Part shown: piece after piece, positions 30,312 to 42,762 of the stretch
Layout: each line of letters begins with the position of its first letter
How positions within the stretch are numbered: position 1 is the first letter of the stretch
Assembly (NCBI RefSeq): GCF_022513585.1
Contig: NZ_JAKWBF010000008.1
Location: forward strand, 104,407 to 168,406
Direction: 5' to 3'
Source: Gordonia gummivorans
GTDB lineage: Bacteria; Actinomycetota; Actinomycetes; Mycobacteriales; Mycobacteriaceae
DNA length: 64,000 nucleotides
Position numbers and translations under genes: made by a program
The notes under the pieces: model-generated
Database searches by the model: none
What the model saw: only the letters and a program-made list of their open reading frames with translations
What the model was told of the DNA's origin: nothing

Positions 30312-32855
30312 TCACCGGAAGATTCCGATGATGCCTTGCAGAGTCTTCGCGCCGCCCGACGAGAAGAGGTTGTCGTGGACCATGTAGGTCCAGGTGGTCA
30401 GTGAGCGGTGGAGATCCGCGGTCCCGAGGTCGACCCCGTCGTTCGTGATCTCCGCCTCCAGGAACGTCTTGCGCGCCTCGGTGACCGCGTTGGCGGGCAG
30501 GTCGGCGAACTCGGCGAGGATGAGGCGGTGGAATTCGTCGAGCGGACTCTCCTTGCCGATGGCCCGCAGGTGGATGCTGGCGCGCACATCGGAGACAAAC
30601 GCGAGGTGATCGGCCCACGCCCGGTCCAAGTGGTAGAGCATGATCTCGCGCGCCGCCTGAGCGAGTACGTCACGATCCACGGGTTCGGCAGCCGGCGTTG
30701 ACTTCTCCTCGTCGGCAGCGTCGCCATCGGAGGCGTCGCTCTGGGAATCTGCGCTCTGGGAATCTACGGTCACGAAATCGTCGGCGCCGGAAGACGAGTC
30801 GTCGGATTTGGCGTCTGTCTTCGTTTCCTCGTCGGCCTTGCCGTCCGTGTCAGCCTTCGAGTCCGTGTCAGCCTTCGAATCCACGTCGGCCGTCGAATCC
30901 ACGTCGGCCTTCTTGTCCTCGACCTTTTCGCCGCTCAGCTCCGCATAACGCTCGGGCTCGAGGTCGGCGAGTTCGTCGATCGCGGTGTCGGTGGTCAGCA
31001 CCTTCATCCGGCGCTCGACCACGATCTCGCGCTGCTGATTGACCAGCTTGTTGTATCGCCATGTGTTGGCATGCAATTCGAGCATCACGCCCTCGGCGAC
31101 ACGCTGAGCCTGCTCTATCAGGTCGATACCCTTGCCACCCATCGAGCCATCGTCGTTGGGCGAGACGGGATCACGCTTGAATGCGAGGTTTCGGGTGACG
31201 ACGGGATCTTCGAGGCTCGAGAAGAACACCGACACCCCCGGGTCGCCCTGTCGTCCCGCGCGGCCACGCAACTGAAGGTCGAGGCGCTCCGTGTCGTGGC
31301 GCCCGGTGCCGATGACACAGAGACCGCCGAGTTCGACGATCTCGTCGCGTGCCTCCTCGTCGTCGTGCGAGCCGCCGAGCCGGATGTCGGTGCCTCGACC
31401 GGCCATCTGTGTGGACACGGTCACCGCATTCTTGGTGCCGGCCTCCGCGATGATCTTCGCTTCCTCGGCGTCGTTCTTCGCGTTCAGGACCACCGAGGAC
31501 ACGCCCGCCTTGTCCAGGAAGTAGGCGAGTTCCTCGGACTCCGCGACATCGTGCGTGCCGATCAGGATCGGCTGCCCCGTCTCGTGGATCTCCTTGACGT
31601 ATTCGACGATGGCCTCGACCTTGTTCGCCTTGGTGTCGTACACGCGGTCGGGCAGATCGTCACGGATGTTCTCGGAGTTCGGCGGAATCTGCGAGATGCG
31701 CAGTTCGTAGAACTGACGGAACTGCTCGCCGGCGGCCACCGCGGTACCGGTCATGCCGCACACCTTGGGGTAACGGCCGACCAACGCCTGCACGGTGATC
31801 GTGTCGATGACCTCACCGTCACCGGTCTGGGCGAGCCCCTCCTTGATCTCGACCGCGGCCTGCACTCCGTCGGGCCAGCGCTGGAGTTGCGCCACACGAC
31901 CACGCGACGCATTGATCAGGTGCACTCCGCCGTCGCGCACGATGTAGTGAACGTCGCGCTCGAGGAGATAGTGGGCGTGCATCGCGACGTTGACATGCAC
32001 CAGCGTCGTGCCGACATGCTCCTCGTCGTACAGATTGATACCACCGAGTTCGGCCTCCACGAACTCGGCGCCCTCGTCGGTGAGCGTCACGTTGCGGCCG
32101 TCGGAATCGACGTCGAAGTGCTTGTTCTTCAGACGGGAGACGACGTCGTGGATCGCCTCGTCGGGCACCTCGGTCTCCGTCGATCCGGCCAGCACCAGCG
32201 GGATGAGGGCCTCGTCGACCAAGACGGAATCGGCCTCGTCGATGATGGCGACGTCGGGCTTGGGCGAGACGAGGTCGTCGGAGGTGAGGGCCAGCTGATC
32301 GCGCAGGACGTCGAACCCGATCTCGTTGACCGACCCGTAGGTGACGTCGCCGTTGTAGGCGCGTTTGCGTTCCTCGCGCGTGGAGTTCTCCGAGACCGCA
32401 TGCACAGTCATCCCGAAGATCTCGAAGAGCGGCTTCATCCAGTCCGCGTCGCGCGTGGCCAGGTAGTCGTTCACCGAGATGACGTGCACCTGATGGCCGA
32501 GCTGGACGTAACCGACGGCGGCGATCGCACCGGCCAGCGTCTTGCCTTCACCCGTTGCCATCTCGATGACGTCGCCTTCGAGGAGGCGGAGCGCACCCTG
32601 GAGTTGCACATCGAACGGTCGCAGGCCGATGGAACGGTCCGCGGCCTCCCGCGCCAGCGCCAGGAATTTGGCCCGATCGCGGTCGTTCGACGCGATTTCG
32701 AGCTTCTCCACTTCGCGCACGAAATCGTCGTCGTCGAGGTCGGCAGCCCAGTCGGCATGGGTCTCGGCGTCCTTGATCACGCCCACCGACTTCGACTGGT
32801 TGCGTGTCGACTGCGCCCCGAGCAGTCGCCACATGCTGTTGGTCAGCTTTCCCAC
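30312..32855 (-). CDS. secA2: SecA2, accessory preprotein translocase ATPase
   Basis: An 847-residue SecA-family motor that exports a subset of proteins. It has Walker [11 protein letters not shown] (residues 101-110), [31 protein letters not shown] and [12 protein letters not shown]. It starts [20 protein letters not shown], and the zinc-binding C-terminus of SecA1 is absent. The GTG at 32855 follows AGGAGA by 8 nt; a longer open frame upstream is not family-like. An acidic Asp/Ser/Ala/Lys insertion of about 85 residues (roughly 640-725) interrupts the C-terminal part and contains short tandem repeats. Pairing with a pgsA-type gene matches mycobacteria. Confidence 0.95.
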   Translation of the reverse strand: MGKLTNSMWRLLGAQSTRNQSKSVGVIKDAETHADWAADLDDDDFVREVEKLEIASNDRDRAKFLALAREAADRSIGLRPFDVQLQGALRLLEGDVIEMATGEGKTLAGAIAAVGYVQLGHQVHVISVNDYLATRDADWMKPLFEIFGMTVHAVSENSTREERKRAYNGDVTYGSVNEIGFDVLRDQLALTSDDLVSPKPDVAIIDEADSVLVDEALIPLVLAGSTETEVPDEAIHDVVSRLKNKHFDVDSDGRNVTLTDEGAEFVEAELGGINLYDEEHVGTTLVHVNVAMHAHYLLERDVHYIVRDGGVHLINASRGRVAQLQRWPDGVQAAVEIKEGLAQTGDGEVIDTITVQALVGRYPKVCGMTGTAVAAGEQFRQFYELRISQIPPNSENIRDDLPDRVYDTKANKVEAIVEYVKEIHETGQPILIGTHDVAESEELAYFLDKAGVSSVVLNAKNDAEEAKIIAEAGTKNAVTVSTQMAGRGTDIRLGGSHDDEEARDEIVELGGLCVIGTGRHDTERLDLQLRGRAGRQGDPGVSVFFSSLEDPVVTRNLAFKRDPVSPNDDGSMGGKGIDLIEQAQRVAEGVMLELHANTWRYNKLVNQQREIVVERRMKVLTTDTAIDELADLEPERYAELSGEKVEDKKADVDSTADVDSKADTDSKADTDGKADEETKTDAKSDDSSSGADDFVTVDSQSADSQSDASDGDAADEEKSTPAAEPVDRDVLAQAAREIMLYHLDRAWADHLAFVSDVRASIHLRAIGKESPLDEFHRLILAEFADLPANAVTEARKTFLEAEITNDGVDLGTADLHRSLTTWTYMVHDNLFSSGGAKTLQGIIGIFR
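30829..30918 (-). repeat. Five 18-bp tandem repeats inside secA2
   Basis: Five consecutive 18-bp units on the plus strand, such as GTGTCAGCCTTCGAGTCC and ACGTCGGCCGTCGAATCC, encode DSKADT/V-type hexapeptides. The period is a multiple of three, so copy number can change without shifting the frame. The units form the core of the acidic insertion. Confidence 0.88.
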
Positions 32856-33067
32856 CGAACACTTCTCCTGATCAATCGTCGGCCATCTGCAACCCACCTG
32901 CGGCGCCGGTGTCATGCGACACGAGCCGCGACGAGAACATCGTCAACGGTACGCGGCCGCTGGTCAGTGCTCGTCGGCGACATTAGAATTCCTCTGCACC
33001 GTGGGTATCCGGCGGCGCGATTGCGGCGACGAGACCGTTCCCAGCGCCTGCCCTTGGAGGGGGTTCG

Positions 33068-34639
33068 ATGCCAGCGAGACCAGCGACACCATCGAAACGG
33101 ACCACAGTTCGGGTGGTTCGCGCCGCGATCGCCGGCTTGCTCATCGCGCTGGGCATCGGGCTGGGCGCGTTCAACGCCTGGTGGGTGGCACTGTTCATCG
33201 GCGTACCGCTGGTGTTCCTCGGTGTCGCGATCGGCCCTCGACCGTCGCGCATCTCCGAGCTCGGGATCTTCCGCCGGGGCCCTGATCGCAATGCGGTGGC
33301 GGTCCACGTGCACGCGCTCACCCGCAGCAGTCTGGCAACCGAGGACCTGCAACCGACGATGGTGAGCGCGACGGTGACCCCGCGCGACGACACGGAATAC
33401 GAGGCCCGCTGGATCACCTCGATGTCCAAGGGCCATTTCCAGGCCCTGACCGCCCAACCCTTCACCACGATGCCGCCCGGCGAACTCCCCGCCCGTCGGA
33501 GCGGCGACGACGTGCCCGAGTTCGACGACCAGCCCGGACGCTGGGCCGTCATCTACCCCGCCGTCACCGTCGTCGCCCTGCTCGCTCTCCTGTTCGGTGT
33601 GGGACAGGCCTGGCACGTCGACGCCAAGCTTCCGTCGATCACCAAGGCCCTCGACCTCGGCGACGAGAAATCCGACTACACATCGCAATTACGCACAGCG
33701 CTCGAAACCATCACCGACGAGTTCGGACAGTCCGGTGCCGACAACATCCTGAGCATCCGCCTCTACGACACCCCCAGTTCGGATTATGCAACCGTCTTCG
33801 ACCCGAACACCGGTGAGACGACCAACATCTGGATCGACGCGGCTCGAAAGTCGCCGACCACCGACACCCGCCGCAAGCCGAGCACCTTCACCGCGGCCGA
33901 ACTCTCGTCGACCGACCTCACGTCGGTTGTGAACACGATGACGCGCCAGATCTCCCGGTTCGGCGGCGACACCGAGATCAGCAGCATCGACATCGAACGG
34001 CCCCGCAACGGCGACACCATCAGACCGGTGCTGATCAACGCGGACTTCGACGGCAACACCAAGATCGGAATCTCCGGCGTCACCATGCAGGCAACGCCCG
34101 ACGGGACCGTCGCCGAATTCTTCGACCCCACCGATTTCGCCCGCTCGTTCGAGCTCATGCGGGCGGCACTGCTCAATGCGCGCATACCGCTCGACGATCC
34201 GGTGCTGACGCAGTTCAAGATTCGATCGTTCGCACCTGGAACCCCTTATGTGGGAAGCGCATTCAACAGCGGCGGCGTCCGCGTCGAATACAGGATGCCC
34301 ACCCGCTACGGCGACCTCGAGATCGCTCCCGGACGGTTCCCGGAACTCACCGAGTACGAGGGTCGGAACTCAACTGACGGCTTCGCCTTCACCGACGTCT
34401 CGCTGCCGGTGTTCGAATCCGTCCGCGGTCAGGCGATCGCACGCGGGCAGGTTCCGCCCTACGACCAGGACGCGATCGATATCGAAATGCACGACCCGCC
34501 CTTCTTCGACGCCGACGACGCACAGGAGGCGGGCGGGCCACCCAGCCAATGGGCAATCAGCGTCAAGATCGCCAATGTCGCTGCGGCCGAAGGGATTTAC
34601 TCCACTCAGGGAAAGTTCCTGCACGACGAGGCGTTCTAG
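33068..34639 (+). CDS. Unknown membrane protein with large extracytoplasmic domain
   Basis: A 523-residue protein I do not recognise. Two hydrophobic helices lie near residues 17-35 and 38-56, a cytoplasmic segment of about 100 residues follows, a third helix lies near 158-182, and the remaining 340 residues should be outside. The outer part is rich in Asp, Thr and Pro with no cysteines or known catalytic motif that I can see. ATG start MPARPATPSKRT. It is divergent from secA2 and convergent with another unknown membrane-protein gene whose stop lies 10 bp away. An envelope role is only a guess. Confidence 0.75.
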   Translation: MPARPATPSKRTTVRVVRAAIAGLLIALGIGLGAFNAWWVALFIGVPLVFLGVAIGPRPSRISELGIFRRGPDRNAVAVHVHALTRSSLATEDLQPTMVSATVTPRDDTEYEARWITSMSKGHFQALTAQPFTTMPPGELPARRSGDDVPEFDDQPGRWAVIYPAVTVVALLALLFGVGQAWHVDAKLPSITKALDLGDEKSDYTSQLRTALETITDEFGQSGADNILSIRLYDTPSSDYATVFDPNTGETTNIWIDAARKSPTTDTRRKPSTFTAAELSSTDLTSVVNTMTRQISRFGGDTEISSIDIERPRNGDTIRPVLINADFDGNTKIGISGVTMQATPDGTVAEFFDPTDFARSFELMRAALLNARIPLDDPVLTQFKIRSFAPGTPYVGSAFNSGGVRVEYRMPTRYGDLEIAPGRFPELTEYEGRNSTDGFAFTDVSLPVFESVRGQAIARGQVPPYDQDAIDIEMHDPPFFDADDAQEAGGPPSQWAISVKIANVAAAEGIYSTQGKFLHDEAF

Positions 34640-34649
34640 TGTCGCGACA

Positions 34650-37323
<2,674 letters not shown>

Positions 37324-37364
37324 CTCCCACACCGGATCCGCGCCGGAGCGCCTAAACTCGCTCC

Positions 37365-38213
37365 ATGGCAAAAAAGGGCAGCGGCTCCAAGAAGGACACC
37401 TCGAAACCCGCGAAGATCCCCAACAAGATCTACGAGGCCGAACTTTTCCGGCTACAGACCGAACTGGTCTCGATGCAGGAGTGGGTCCGAGAGACCGGTG
37501 CACGCATCGTCGTCATCTTCGAAGGACGCGACGCAGCCGGCAAGGGCGGCACCATCAAACGCATCACCGAGTACCTGAGTCCTCGCATCGCACGGGTCGC
37601 GGCGTTGCCTGCCCCGACCGATCGTGAACGCGGACAATGGTATTACCAGCGCTACGTGGCTCACCTGCCTGCTCCCGGCGAGATCGTGCTGTTCGATCGA
37701 TCCTGGTACAACCGTGCCGGAGTGGAGAAGGTGATGGGCTTCTGCACCCCCGAGGAGCACACTCGCTTCCTACGTCAGACCCCGATCTACGAGCAGATGC
37801 TCATCGACGACGGAATCCTGCTGCGCAAGTATTGGTTCTCGGTCTCCGACGAGGAGCAACTCCGACGCTTCCGCTCGCGGATGACCGACCCGGTGCGTCA
37901 GTGGAAGCTCAGTCCGATGGACCTCGAGTCGGTGTACCGCTGGGAGGAGTACTCCCGCGCCAAGGACGAGATGATGGTGCACACCGACACCGCGATGAGT
38001 CCCTGGTACGTCGTCGAATCCGACATCAAGAAGCACGCCCGCCTGAACATGATCTCGCACCTGCTGTCCACCATCGACTATCACGCCGTACCCCGACCCG
38101 AGGTGACATTGCCCAAGCACCCGATCGAGAGCGGCAACTATCACCGCCCGCCGCGGTCGTTGTCGAAGTACGTACCCAATCACGTCGACCAACTTCTCGG
38201 CGGTGACCACTGA
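37365..38213 (+). CDS. ppk2: Polyphosphate kinase 2 (PPK2 family)
   Basis: A 282-residue one-domain PPK2 that transfers phosphate between polyphosphate and nucleoside diphosphates, favouring GTP or ATP formation. It shows Walker A EGRDAAGKGG, Walker B LFDRSWYNRAGVE and the lid segment EEQLRRFRSRMTDP. The N-terminus is lysine-rich (MAKKGSGSKKD). The start is 41 bp after mdh. The DUF503 gene begins inside its 3' end if the GTG at 38203 is used. Confidence 0.94.
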   Translation: MAKKGSGSKKDTSKPAKIPNKIYEAELFRLQTELVSMQEWVRETGARIVVIFEGRDAAGKGGTIKRITEYLSPRIARVAALPAPTDRERGQWYYQRYVAHLPAPGEIVLFDRSWYNRAGVEKVMGFCTPEEHTRFLRQTPIYEQMLIDDGILLRKYWFSVSDEEQLRRFRSRMTDPVRQWKLSPMDLESVYRWEEYSRAKDEMMVHTDTAMSPWYVVESDIKKHARLNMISHLLSTIDYHAVPRPEVTLPKHPIESGNYHRPPRSLSKYVPNHVDQLLGGDH

Positions 38214-38538
38214 ACCGGTGAGTGCCCACGGATTCGACGGCATGTGGGTCGGCTTCTGCGAGTTCGACTACCTGCTCGGCGATGTCGGCTCGCTCAAGCA
38301 CAAACGGTCGGTGATCCGCCCGATCGTCGCGGAACTCAAGCGTCGGTTCGAGATCACCGCGGCCGAGGTCGGTCACCTCGACGTTCACCGCCGAACGTTG
38401 ATCGGCGTCGCTGTCGTGTCCGCTGATCGCGCTCACGTGGTGGACGTACTCGATGCCGTCGAACGGCATGCAGCTGCTCGCCCGGAGGTCGAGTTGCTGT
38501 CCGCACGCCGACGCGTCATCAATGCGGCCGACGTTTGA
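38203..38538 (+). CDS. DUF503-family small protein
   Basis: A protein of up to 111 residues with the DUF503 signature MWVGFCEFDYLLGDVGSLKH followed by KRSVIRPIVAELKRRF and a C-terminal VDVLDAVERHAAARPEVELL. DUF503 proteins adopt a ferredoxin-like fold; in some actinobacteria they lie beside translation factors, but no function is fixed. The GTG at 38203 overlaps ppk2; GTG 38218 and ATG 38242 are alternatives, and 38242 gives the family-typical N-terminus. The gene ends in a family F repeat and converges with mug. Confidence 0.8.
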   Translation: MTTEPVSAHGFDGMWVGFCEFDYLLGDVGSLKHKRSVIRPIVAELKRRFEITAAEVGHLDVHRRTLIGVAVVSADRAHVVDVLDAVERHAAARPEVELLSARRRVINAADV

Positions 38539-38584
38539 CTCGAGGCCGCTCACCACTCCCGAGGTGCGAGCGAAGCGAACCCTC
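38538..38584 (-). repeat. Short repeat family F, copy 3
   Basis: The reverse complement reads GGGTTCGCTTCGCTCGCACC then TCGGGAGTGGTGAGCGG, matching the CTCGCACCTCAGGGAGCGGTGAG core of copies 1 and 2. It fills the gap between the convergent DUF503 and mug genes. The left half contains a GAGGTGCGAGCGAAGCGA hairpin-forming stretch. Confidence 0.6.
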
Positions 38585-38603
38585 CTACCGCTCCGGGGCG
38601 ACC

Positions 38604-39182
38604 TCAGCCGACGGTGGCGGACACGATCCCCGCGGCGACCGCCGCCTCCCGGTATGCGGCGGCAAGGCTCTGCACCGTTTCGTGCGCGTTGAGACCGCTC
38701 GGATTGGGCAGCACCCACAGCTGCGCGCCACCCAACGCCCCGTCCTGTCGTCCGCTGACCGCGCGCCGATCGTCAAAGGCGGTGCGGTAGGCCGTGATTC
38801 CGAGGATCGCCACCACCCGCGGGGCGACCTGCGCGATCCTGCGACGCAACTGCTCACCGCCCTCGCGCAGTTCGGCGGCGGTCAGCTCGGCTGCGGTCGC
38901 GGTGGCTCGCGCGACGATGTTCGTGATACCGACGCCGCGGTCAAGGAGGAGCCCTCGGTCCGCGTCGGAGTACCCGTGCGACGCGTCGATCAGACGGTCG
39001 ACAATGCCGGCCTGCACCAACGCGGGGTAGAACCGGTTGCCCGGCCGTGCGAAATGAGCCCCGGTCGCTGCTGTCCACAGTCCCGGATTGATTCCGACCA
39101 TGAGCAGCCGGCAGTCGTCGCCGACCAGGTCGTCGACTTCCTCACCCGTATGAGCGAGCAGTTCGGCCCGCGTGAAACCCAC
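38604..39182 (-). CDS. mug: G/U mismatch-specific DNA glycosylase (Mug family)
   Basis: A 192-residue base-excision repair enzyme of the uracil-DNA glycosylase superfamily. Motif 1 is VGINPGLWTAATGAHFARPG, with the Asn that positions water in Mug/TDG enzymes, and motif 2 is LPNPSGLNAHE. It removes uracil or ethenocytosine from mismatches. The start is a GTG (VGFTRAELLAH). It converges with DUF503 across a family F repeat and is divergent from the large regulator. Confidence 0.88.
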   Translation of the reverse strand: MGFTRAELLAHTGEEVDDLVGDDCRLLMVGINPGLWTAATGAHFARPGNRFYPALVQAGIVDRLIDASHGYSDADRGLLLDRGVGITNIVARATATAAELTAAELREGGEQLRRRIAQVAPRVVAILGITAYRTAFDDRRAVSGRQDGALGGAQLWVLPNPSGLNAHETVQSLAAAYREAAVAAGIVSATVG

Positions 39183-39308
39183 TCGTTCAACCCTCTTCGC
39201 AGTCGGTGTCCTCTCACTCGGACGTTACGTCACCCGGCACCACCTCAGAAGCACCGCCGCACTTCGTCGGGTATGCCCGAGTGCCCGGCGGGATTACACT
39301 CAGCGGCG

Positions 39309-42300
39309 ATGACCCGGCCCTCGTACACAGTTCTCGGCGGACTCGGCGCGCAGATCGATGCCGCGGCCGTCGAACTCGGCACGCGCAAACAGCGGATGAC
39401 GCTTGCCCAACTGATCCTGGCCGAGGGCGCACCGGTGAGTGCCGACCGCCTGATCGTCGGCGTGTGGGGCGACGCTCCCCCGGATCGGGCGGAAGTGTCT
39501 CTGCAGGCGTACATCTCGGGTCTGCGCAAGGCACTCGAACCCGATCGCAAACCGCGCGCACCGTCCACCGTATTGCTCACCCATGGTTCGGGCTACAGCC
39601 TGCCCACCGACGACGACCAGGTCGACGTGCGGCACCTGGTCACCCGGATCACGCGTGCACGCGAACTCCTCCGGCACGACGACCCGGCCGGCGCGGCGGC
39701 CCTGCTGCGCGAGGTCCTCGCCGACTATCGTCCCCTGCTACCCGAATTCGAGGGTCTCGGGTTCCGCGACGAGGCCGCCGCACACCTCGAGCGGTTGGTC
39801 GACGCCGCACGCGAACTCTCCTTCGAGGCCCGGATGGCGATCGGCGACCACCGGCTCCTTCTATCCGAACTCGAGCAGGCGTTGCAGCGCTCGCCTCTCG
39901 ATGAGGGTCTGTGGGTGTTGCTCGCGACCGCACGCTATCGGCTCGGGCGGCAATCCGACGCGTTGGGCGCCATCGCCGAGGCGCGACGCATCCTCGCCGA
40001 CGAGATCGGCGTCGATCCCGGTCCGCGCCTGCGTCAACTCGAGCGCGACATCCTCGACCACGCACCACATCTCGACGCGCCGGTATCCTCGACGCCCAGC
40101 CCAGCCACACAGTCCCGTGATTCGGCGGTCCCGACCGCCCAACCGGACGATGCGGAGGGCGACGCGGCAGCGACCCCGGCGGCGTCGAATCTGGTGGGTC
40201 GCACCGACGAACTCGCGGCCCTGCACCGCGCCGTCCTGATGTCGTTGGCCGGGCCGGGCGGCGTGGTGGTCGTCGAGGGGGAACCCGGCGCGGGCAAGAC
40301 CGCGCTGATCGATGAAGCCGCCAAGCGCGCGTTGCATGCCGCAGACCTGAGCGTGCTGTGGGGACGCTGCGTCGAAGACGTGGCGGCGCCGTCGATGTGG
40401 CCGTGGGTCCAGATCCTGTCGTCGGTCCTTGCGCGGCTGGATCCGGACGATCTGCCCGTCCTCCTCGACAGCGATCTGGGCCGGATGGTCACCCAGGGCG
40501 CCAACGTGATCCCGCCGCCGCGCGAAATGCCCGACGCGGCCGCACGATTCCAGTTCTACGATCAGGCCGCAGATCTACTGGACCAAGTCGCCCAGCGCAG
40601 GCAGTTGATCATCGTGCTCGACGATTTGCAGTGGGCCGACGGCGCGTCCCTGGAACTGTTCGCGCACATGGCAAACCGCCGGACGTCCGGGGTGACCTTC
40701 TTCGCCTCGGTCCGCAGCGCAGCGTCACTGCGACCCGTCGTCGAACAGACATTGGCAACCCTCGCTCGCTTACCCGAACACCGTCGCCTCGAGGTCGGTG
40801 CGCTCGGAGCCGACGACATCTCCGAGTTGATCCGCCGCGAGACCCGGGAATGGCCGACGGTGAACACCGTGGATTCGATCGCCAAACGCACCGGCGGCAA
40901 TGCCTTCTTCGTCCGTGAGCTCGCGCTGATCCTCGCCGACCGCGGATCGATCGCCGACAACGCGGTGCCCTCGGGAGTCCGTGACGTGGTGCGGCAACGC
41001 GTGCGCGACATGCCCACCGACACTGCAACTCTGCTCGATGTGGCCGCGTCGATCGGCAGTCGTGTCGATGTGGCCCTGCTCGCCGATGCCGCCGGCCGGG
41101 AGATCGACGGCACGCTCGAGTCGCTGGAAGTGGCAACGGCCGCGGGCGTGATCGAGAGCGACCCAGACGATCCGTTCGGATTCTCCTTCACCCACGACCT
41201 CATCCGTGAGGCGATCGTCGCGGGGATCGGCTCGGTCAGGAGCCGTCGAATCCACCTCGCGGTCGCCGACGCGCTCGATCGCACCGGCTCACCGAACCGC
41301 ATCACGCGAGTGGCACGGCACTTGTGGGCGGCAGGACCACTCGCAGACCGCGCACGAACGTCCGCCGCACTGCTCGCCGCGGGACAACTCAATCTGCGCA
41401 CATACGATTTCGAGGGCGCCGTCCGGAATCTGACGGACAGCTCAACCCTCGCCCGCGCGATCGGCGACGAACAGGCCGAGATGTCGGCCATCACCATGCG
41501 ACTCGCCGCCGACGTCGCGCAGAACGGATACTTCTCGGCCGACCACGCACTCACCGAACGGGCGCGTGAGCTCGCCGACCGACTCGGCGACGAGCGGCTT
41601 CTCGCCAATCTCGACTACGCGCGATGTGCGGCGCATCTCCAGATCGCCGATGTCGCGACCGGTCATCGGCTCGCCGAGGATCTGCGACGCAGGGCGCAGG
41701 GTTCCGACGACCCGACCGTCGTCCATCTCGCCATGCATGTCAGTGCGATCGATGAGTTCAACCGCGGCAACATCGGTGCGGCACACCGGCTTCTGGAACG
41801 CTACGCACCGCTCGATACCGACGTGGACGGGATCCGACCCGACCAGATGATCCTCGCCCGTGGCTTTCGCGCCTGGACGGCGACGCTCCACGTGGACGCG
41901 ACGACCGGGCGTGAGGAGTTCCGGGCGATCGACCTGCGCCAGACCGATCCGGTGGGGCGGCTGGGCGTTGCGATTTTCGCCGCGAGCGCGGCGGCGATGA
42001 TCGGCGACACCTCCTGGGCCGCCGATGCAGGCCGACGCCTTCTGGACGCGAGCGGCCAGGGCCCCCTCGAGTATCTGCGCAACGGCGGTGAGCACATGTA
42101 CTGGTGGGCGCGCGCGATGCAGGGTGACGTCGAGGAGGCATTGGCCGCGATCGACCGGCTCACCACACCCAACGACCAGGCACGGACCGGCGCGGGCTTC
42201 TGGTACGGGCTCTATGCGGAGATGCTGGTCGCGGCCGATCGCCTGATCGACGCCGGCGCCGTGCTGGCGGAGGCCGAGTCGTTTGCGGATATCACCGGCG

Positions 42301-42485
42301 AGCGTTACGCCGACGCCCATCGACTACTCGTCGACGCCACTCTCCAACGGGCGCGCGGAGCAGACAACCCGTCGATCAGCACACTCCTGACCAGGGCACG
42401 GGGCGTCGCCGTCCGGCAGGAATGCACCGAGCTCGTCACGCGTATCGATCGGACCGCGAGCTCCTGGGGCTGTTCGGCCGGCTGA
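39309..42485 (+). CDS. Large BTAD/AAA/TPR transcriptional regulator (SARP-type N-terminus)
   Basis: A 1058-residue regulator. Residues 1-95 form an OmpR-like winged helix (ELGTRKQRMTLAQLILAEGA, ADRLIVGVWGD, SLQAYISGLRKAL); residues about 100-250 are the BTAD helical domain. A Pro/Ala-rich linker precedes an AAA-type ATPase with Walker A GEPGAGKTALID near residue 320 and Walker B IIVLDDLQWADG. The rest is TPR-like helical repeats. This AfsR/SARP-type layout usually activates a neighbouring pathway, often specialised metabolism. The ATG gives MTRPSYTVLGGLGAQ; the frame is open upstream only across other sequence. The downstream flavin oxidoreductase is a possible target. Confidence 0.85.
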   Translation: MTRPSYTVLGGLGAQIDAAAVELGTRKQRMTLAQLILAEGAPVSADRLIVGVWGDAPPDRAEVSLQAYISGLRKALEPDRKPRAPSTVLLTHGSGYSLPTDDDQVDVRHLVTRITRARELLRHDDPAGAAALLREVLADYRPLLPEFEGLGFRDEAAAHLERLVDAARELSFEARMAIGDHRLLLSELEQALQRSPLDEGLWVLLATARYRLGRQSDALGAIAEARRILADEIGVDPGPRLRQLERDILDHAPHLDAPVSSTPSPATQSRDSAVPTAQPDDAEGDAAATPAASNLVGRTDELAALHRAVLMSLAGPGGVVVVEGEPGAGKTALIDEAAKRALHAADLSVLWGRCVEDVAAPSMWPWVQILSSVLARLDPDDLPVLLDSDLGRMVTQGANVIPPPREMPDAAARFQFYDQAADLLDQVAQRRQLIIVLDDLQWADGASLELFAHMANRRTSGVTFFASVRSAASLRPVVEQTLATLARLPEHRRLEVGALGADDISELIRRETREWPTVNTVDSIAKRTGGNAFFVRELALILADRGSIADNAVPSGVRDVVRQRVRDMPTDTATLLDVAASIGSRVDVALLADAAGREIDGTLESLEVATAAGVIESDPDDPFGFSFTHDLIREAIVAGIGSVRSRRIHLAVADALDRTGSPNRITRVARHLWAAGPLADRARTSAALLAAGQLNLRTYDFEGAVRNLTDSSTLARAIGDEQAEMSAITMRLAADVAQNGYFSADHALTERARELADRLGDERLLANLDYARCAAHLQIADVATGHRLAEDLRRRAQGSDDPTVVHLAMHVSAIDEFNRGNIGAAHRLLERYAPLDTDVDGIRPDQMILARGFRAWTATLHVDATTGREEFRAIDLRQTDPVGRLGVAIFAASAAAMIGDTSWAADAGRRLLDASGQGPLEYLRNGGEHMYWWARAMQGDVEEALAAIDRLTTPNDQARTGAGFWYGLYAEMLVAADRLIDAGAVLAEAESFADITGERYADAHRLLVDATLQRARGADNPSISTLLTRARGVAVRQECTELVTRIDRTASSWGCSAG

Positions 42486-42501
42486 TCGGCAATCGACGAA
42501 C

Positions 42502-42650
42502 GCCACCCACTTGGCGTTTGGCGTGGGGAGGCCAAGTCGGAGTGAACACCCCCTACGCGAATCGCCACCCACTTGGCGTGGGGAGACCAAGTCGGAGTGA
42601 ACAACCCTGCGCGGGCCGACACCCACTTGGCTTGGGGAGACAAGTCGGCC
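42502..42650. repeat. Three tandem hairpin repeats upstream of the flavin oxidoreductase
   Basis: Three units of about 54 bp each carry CCCACTTGG followed by a GTGGGGAG loop and CCAAGTCGG, then GAGTGAACA in the first two. The ACTTGG/CCAAGT arms pair. The CCCACTTGG blocks begin at 42506, 42568 and 42622; unit 1 has an extra 7-8 bp (GTTTGGC). They lie between the regulator gene and the oxidoreductase start. Confidence 0.87.
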
Positions 42651-42762
42651 ACAAGTGCGTCCCAAGAACCGTTGGCGAAGGTTGTTCTCGAGCCGGTGAC
42701 CAGCCGGAGAAGCAACCAGCGTCGGCCCTGCCGGCCGACCCCAACGTCAGGAATACCACGTC

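Noticed and set aside
31071..33365. Long open frame antisense to secA2 and crossing into the next gene
   Set aside because: It overlaps two well-supported genes and has composition typical of antisense frames in high-GC DNA.
38535..39308. Upstream extension of the large regulator
   Set aside because: The frame is open but overlaps the mug gene on the other strand, and the conserved winged helix starts at the chosen ATG.
42502..42650. CRISPR array or coding tandem repeat
   Set aside because: Units abut without unique spacers, the period varies between units, and the frame encodes no plausible protein.
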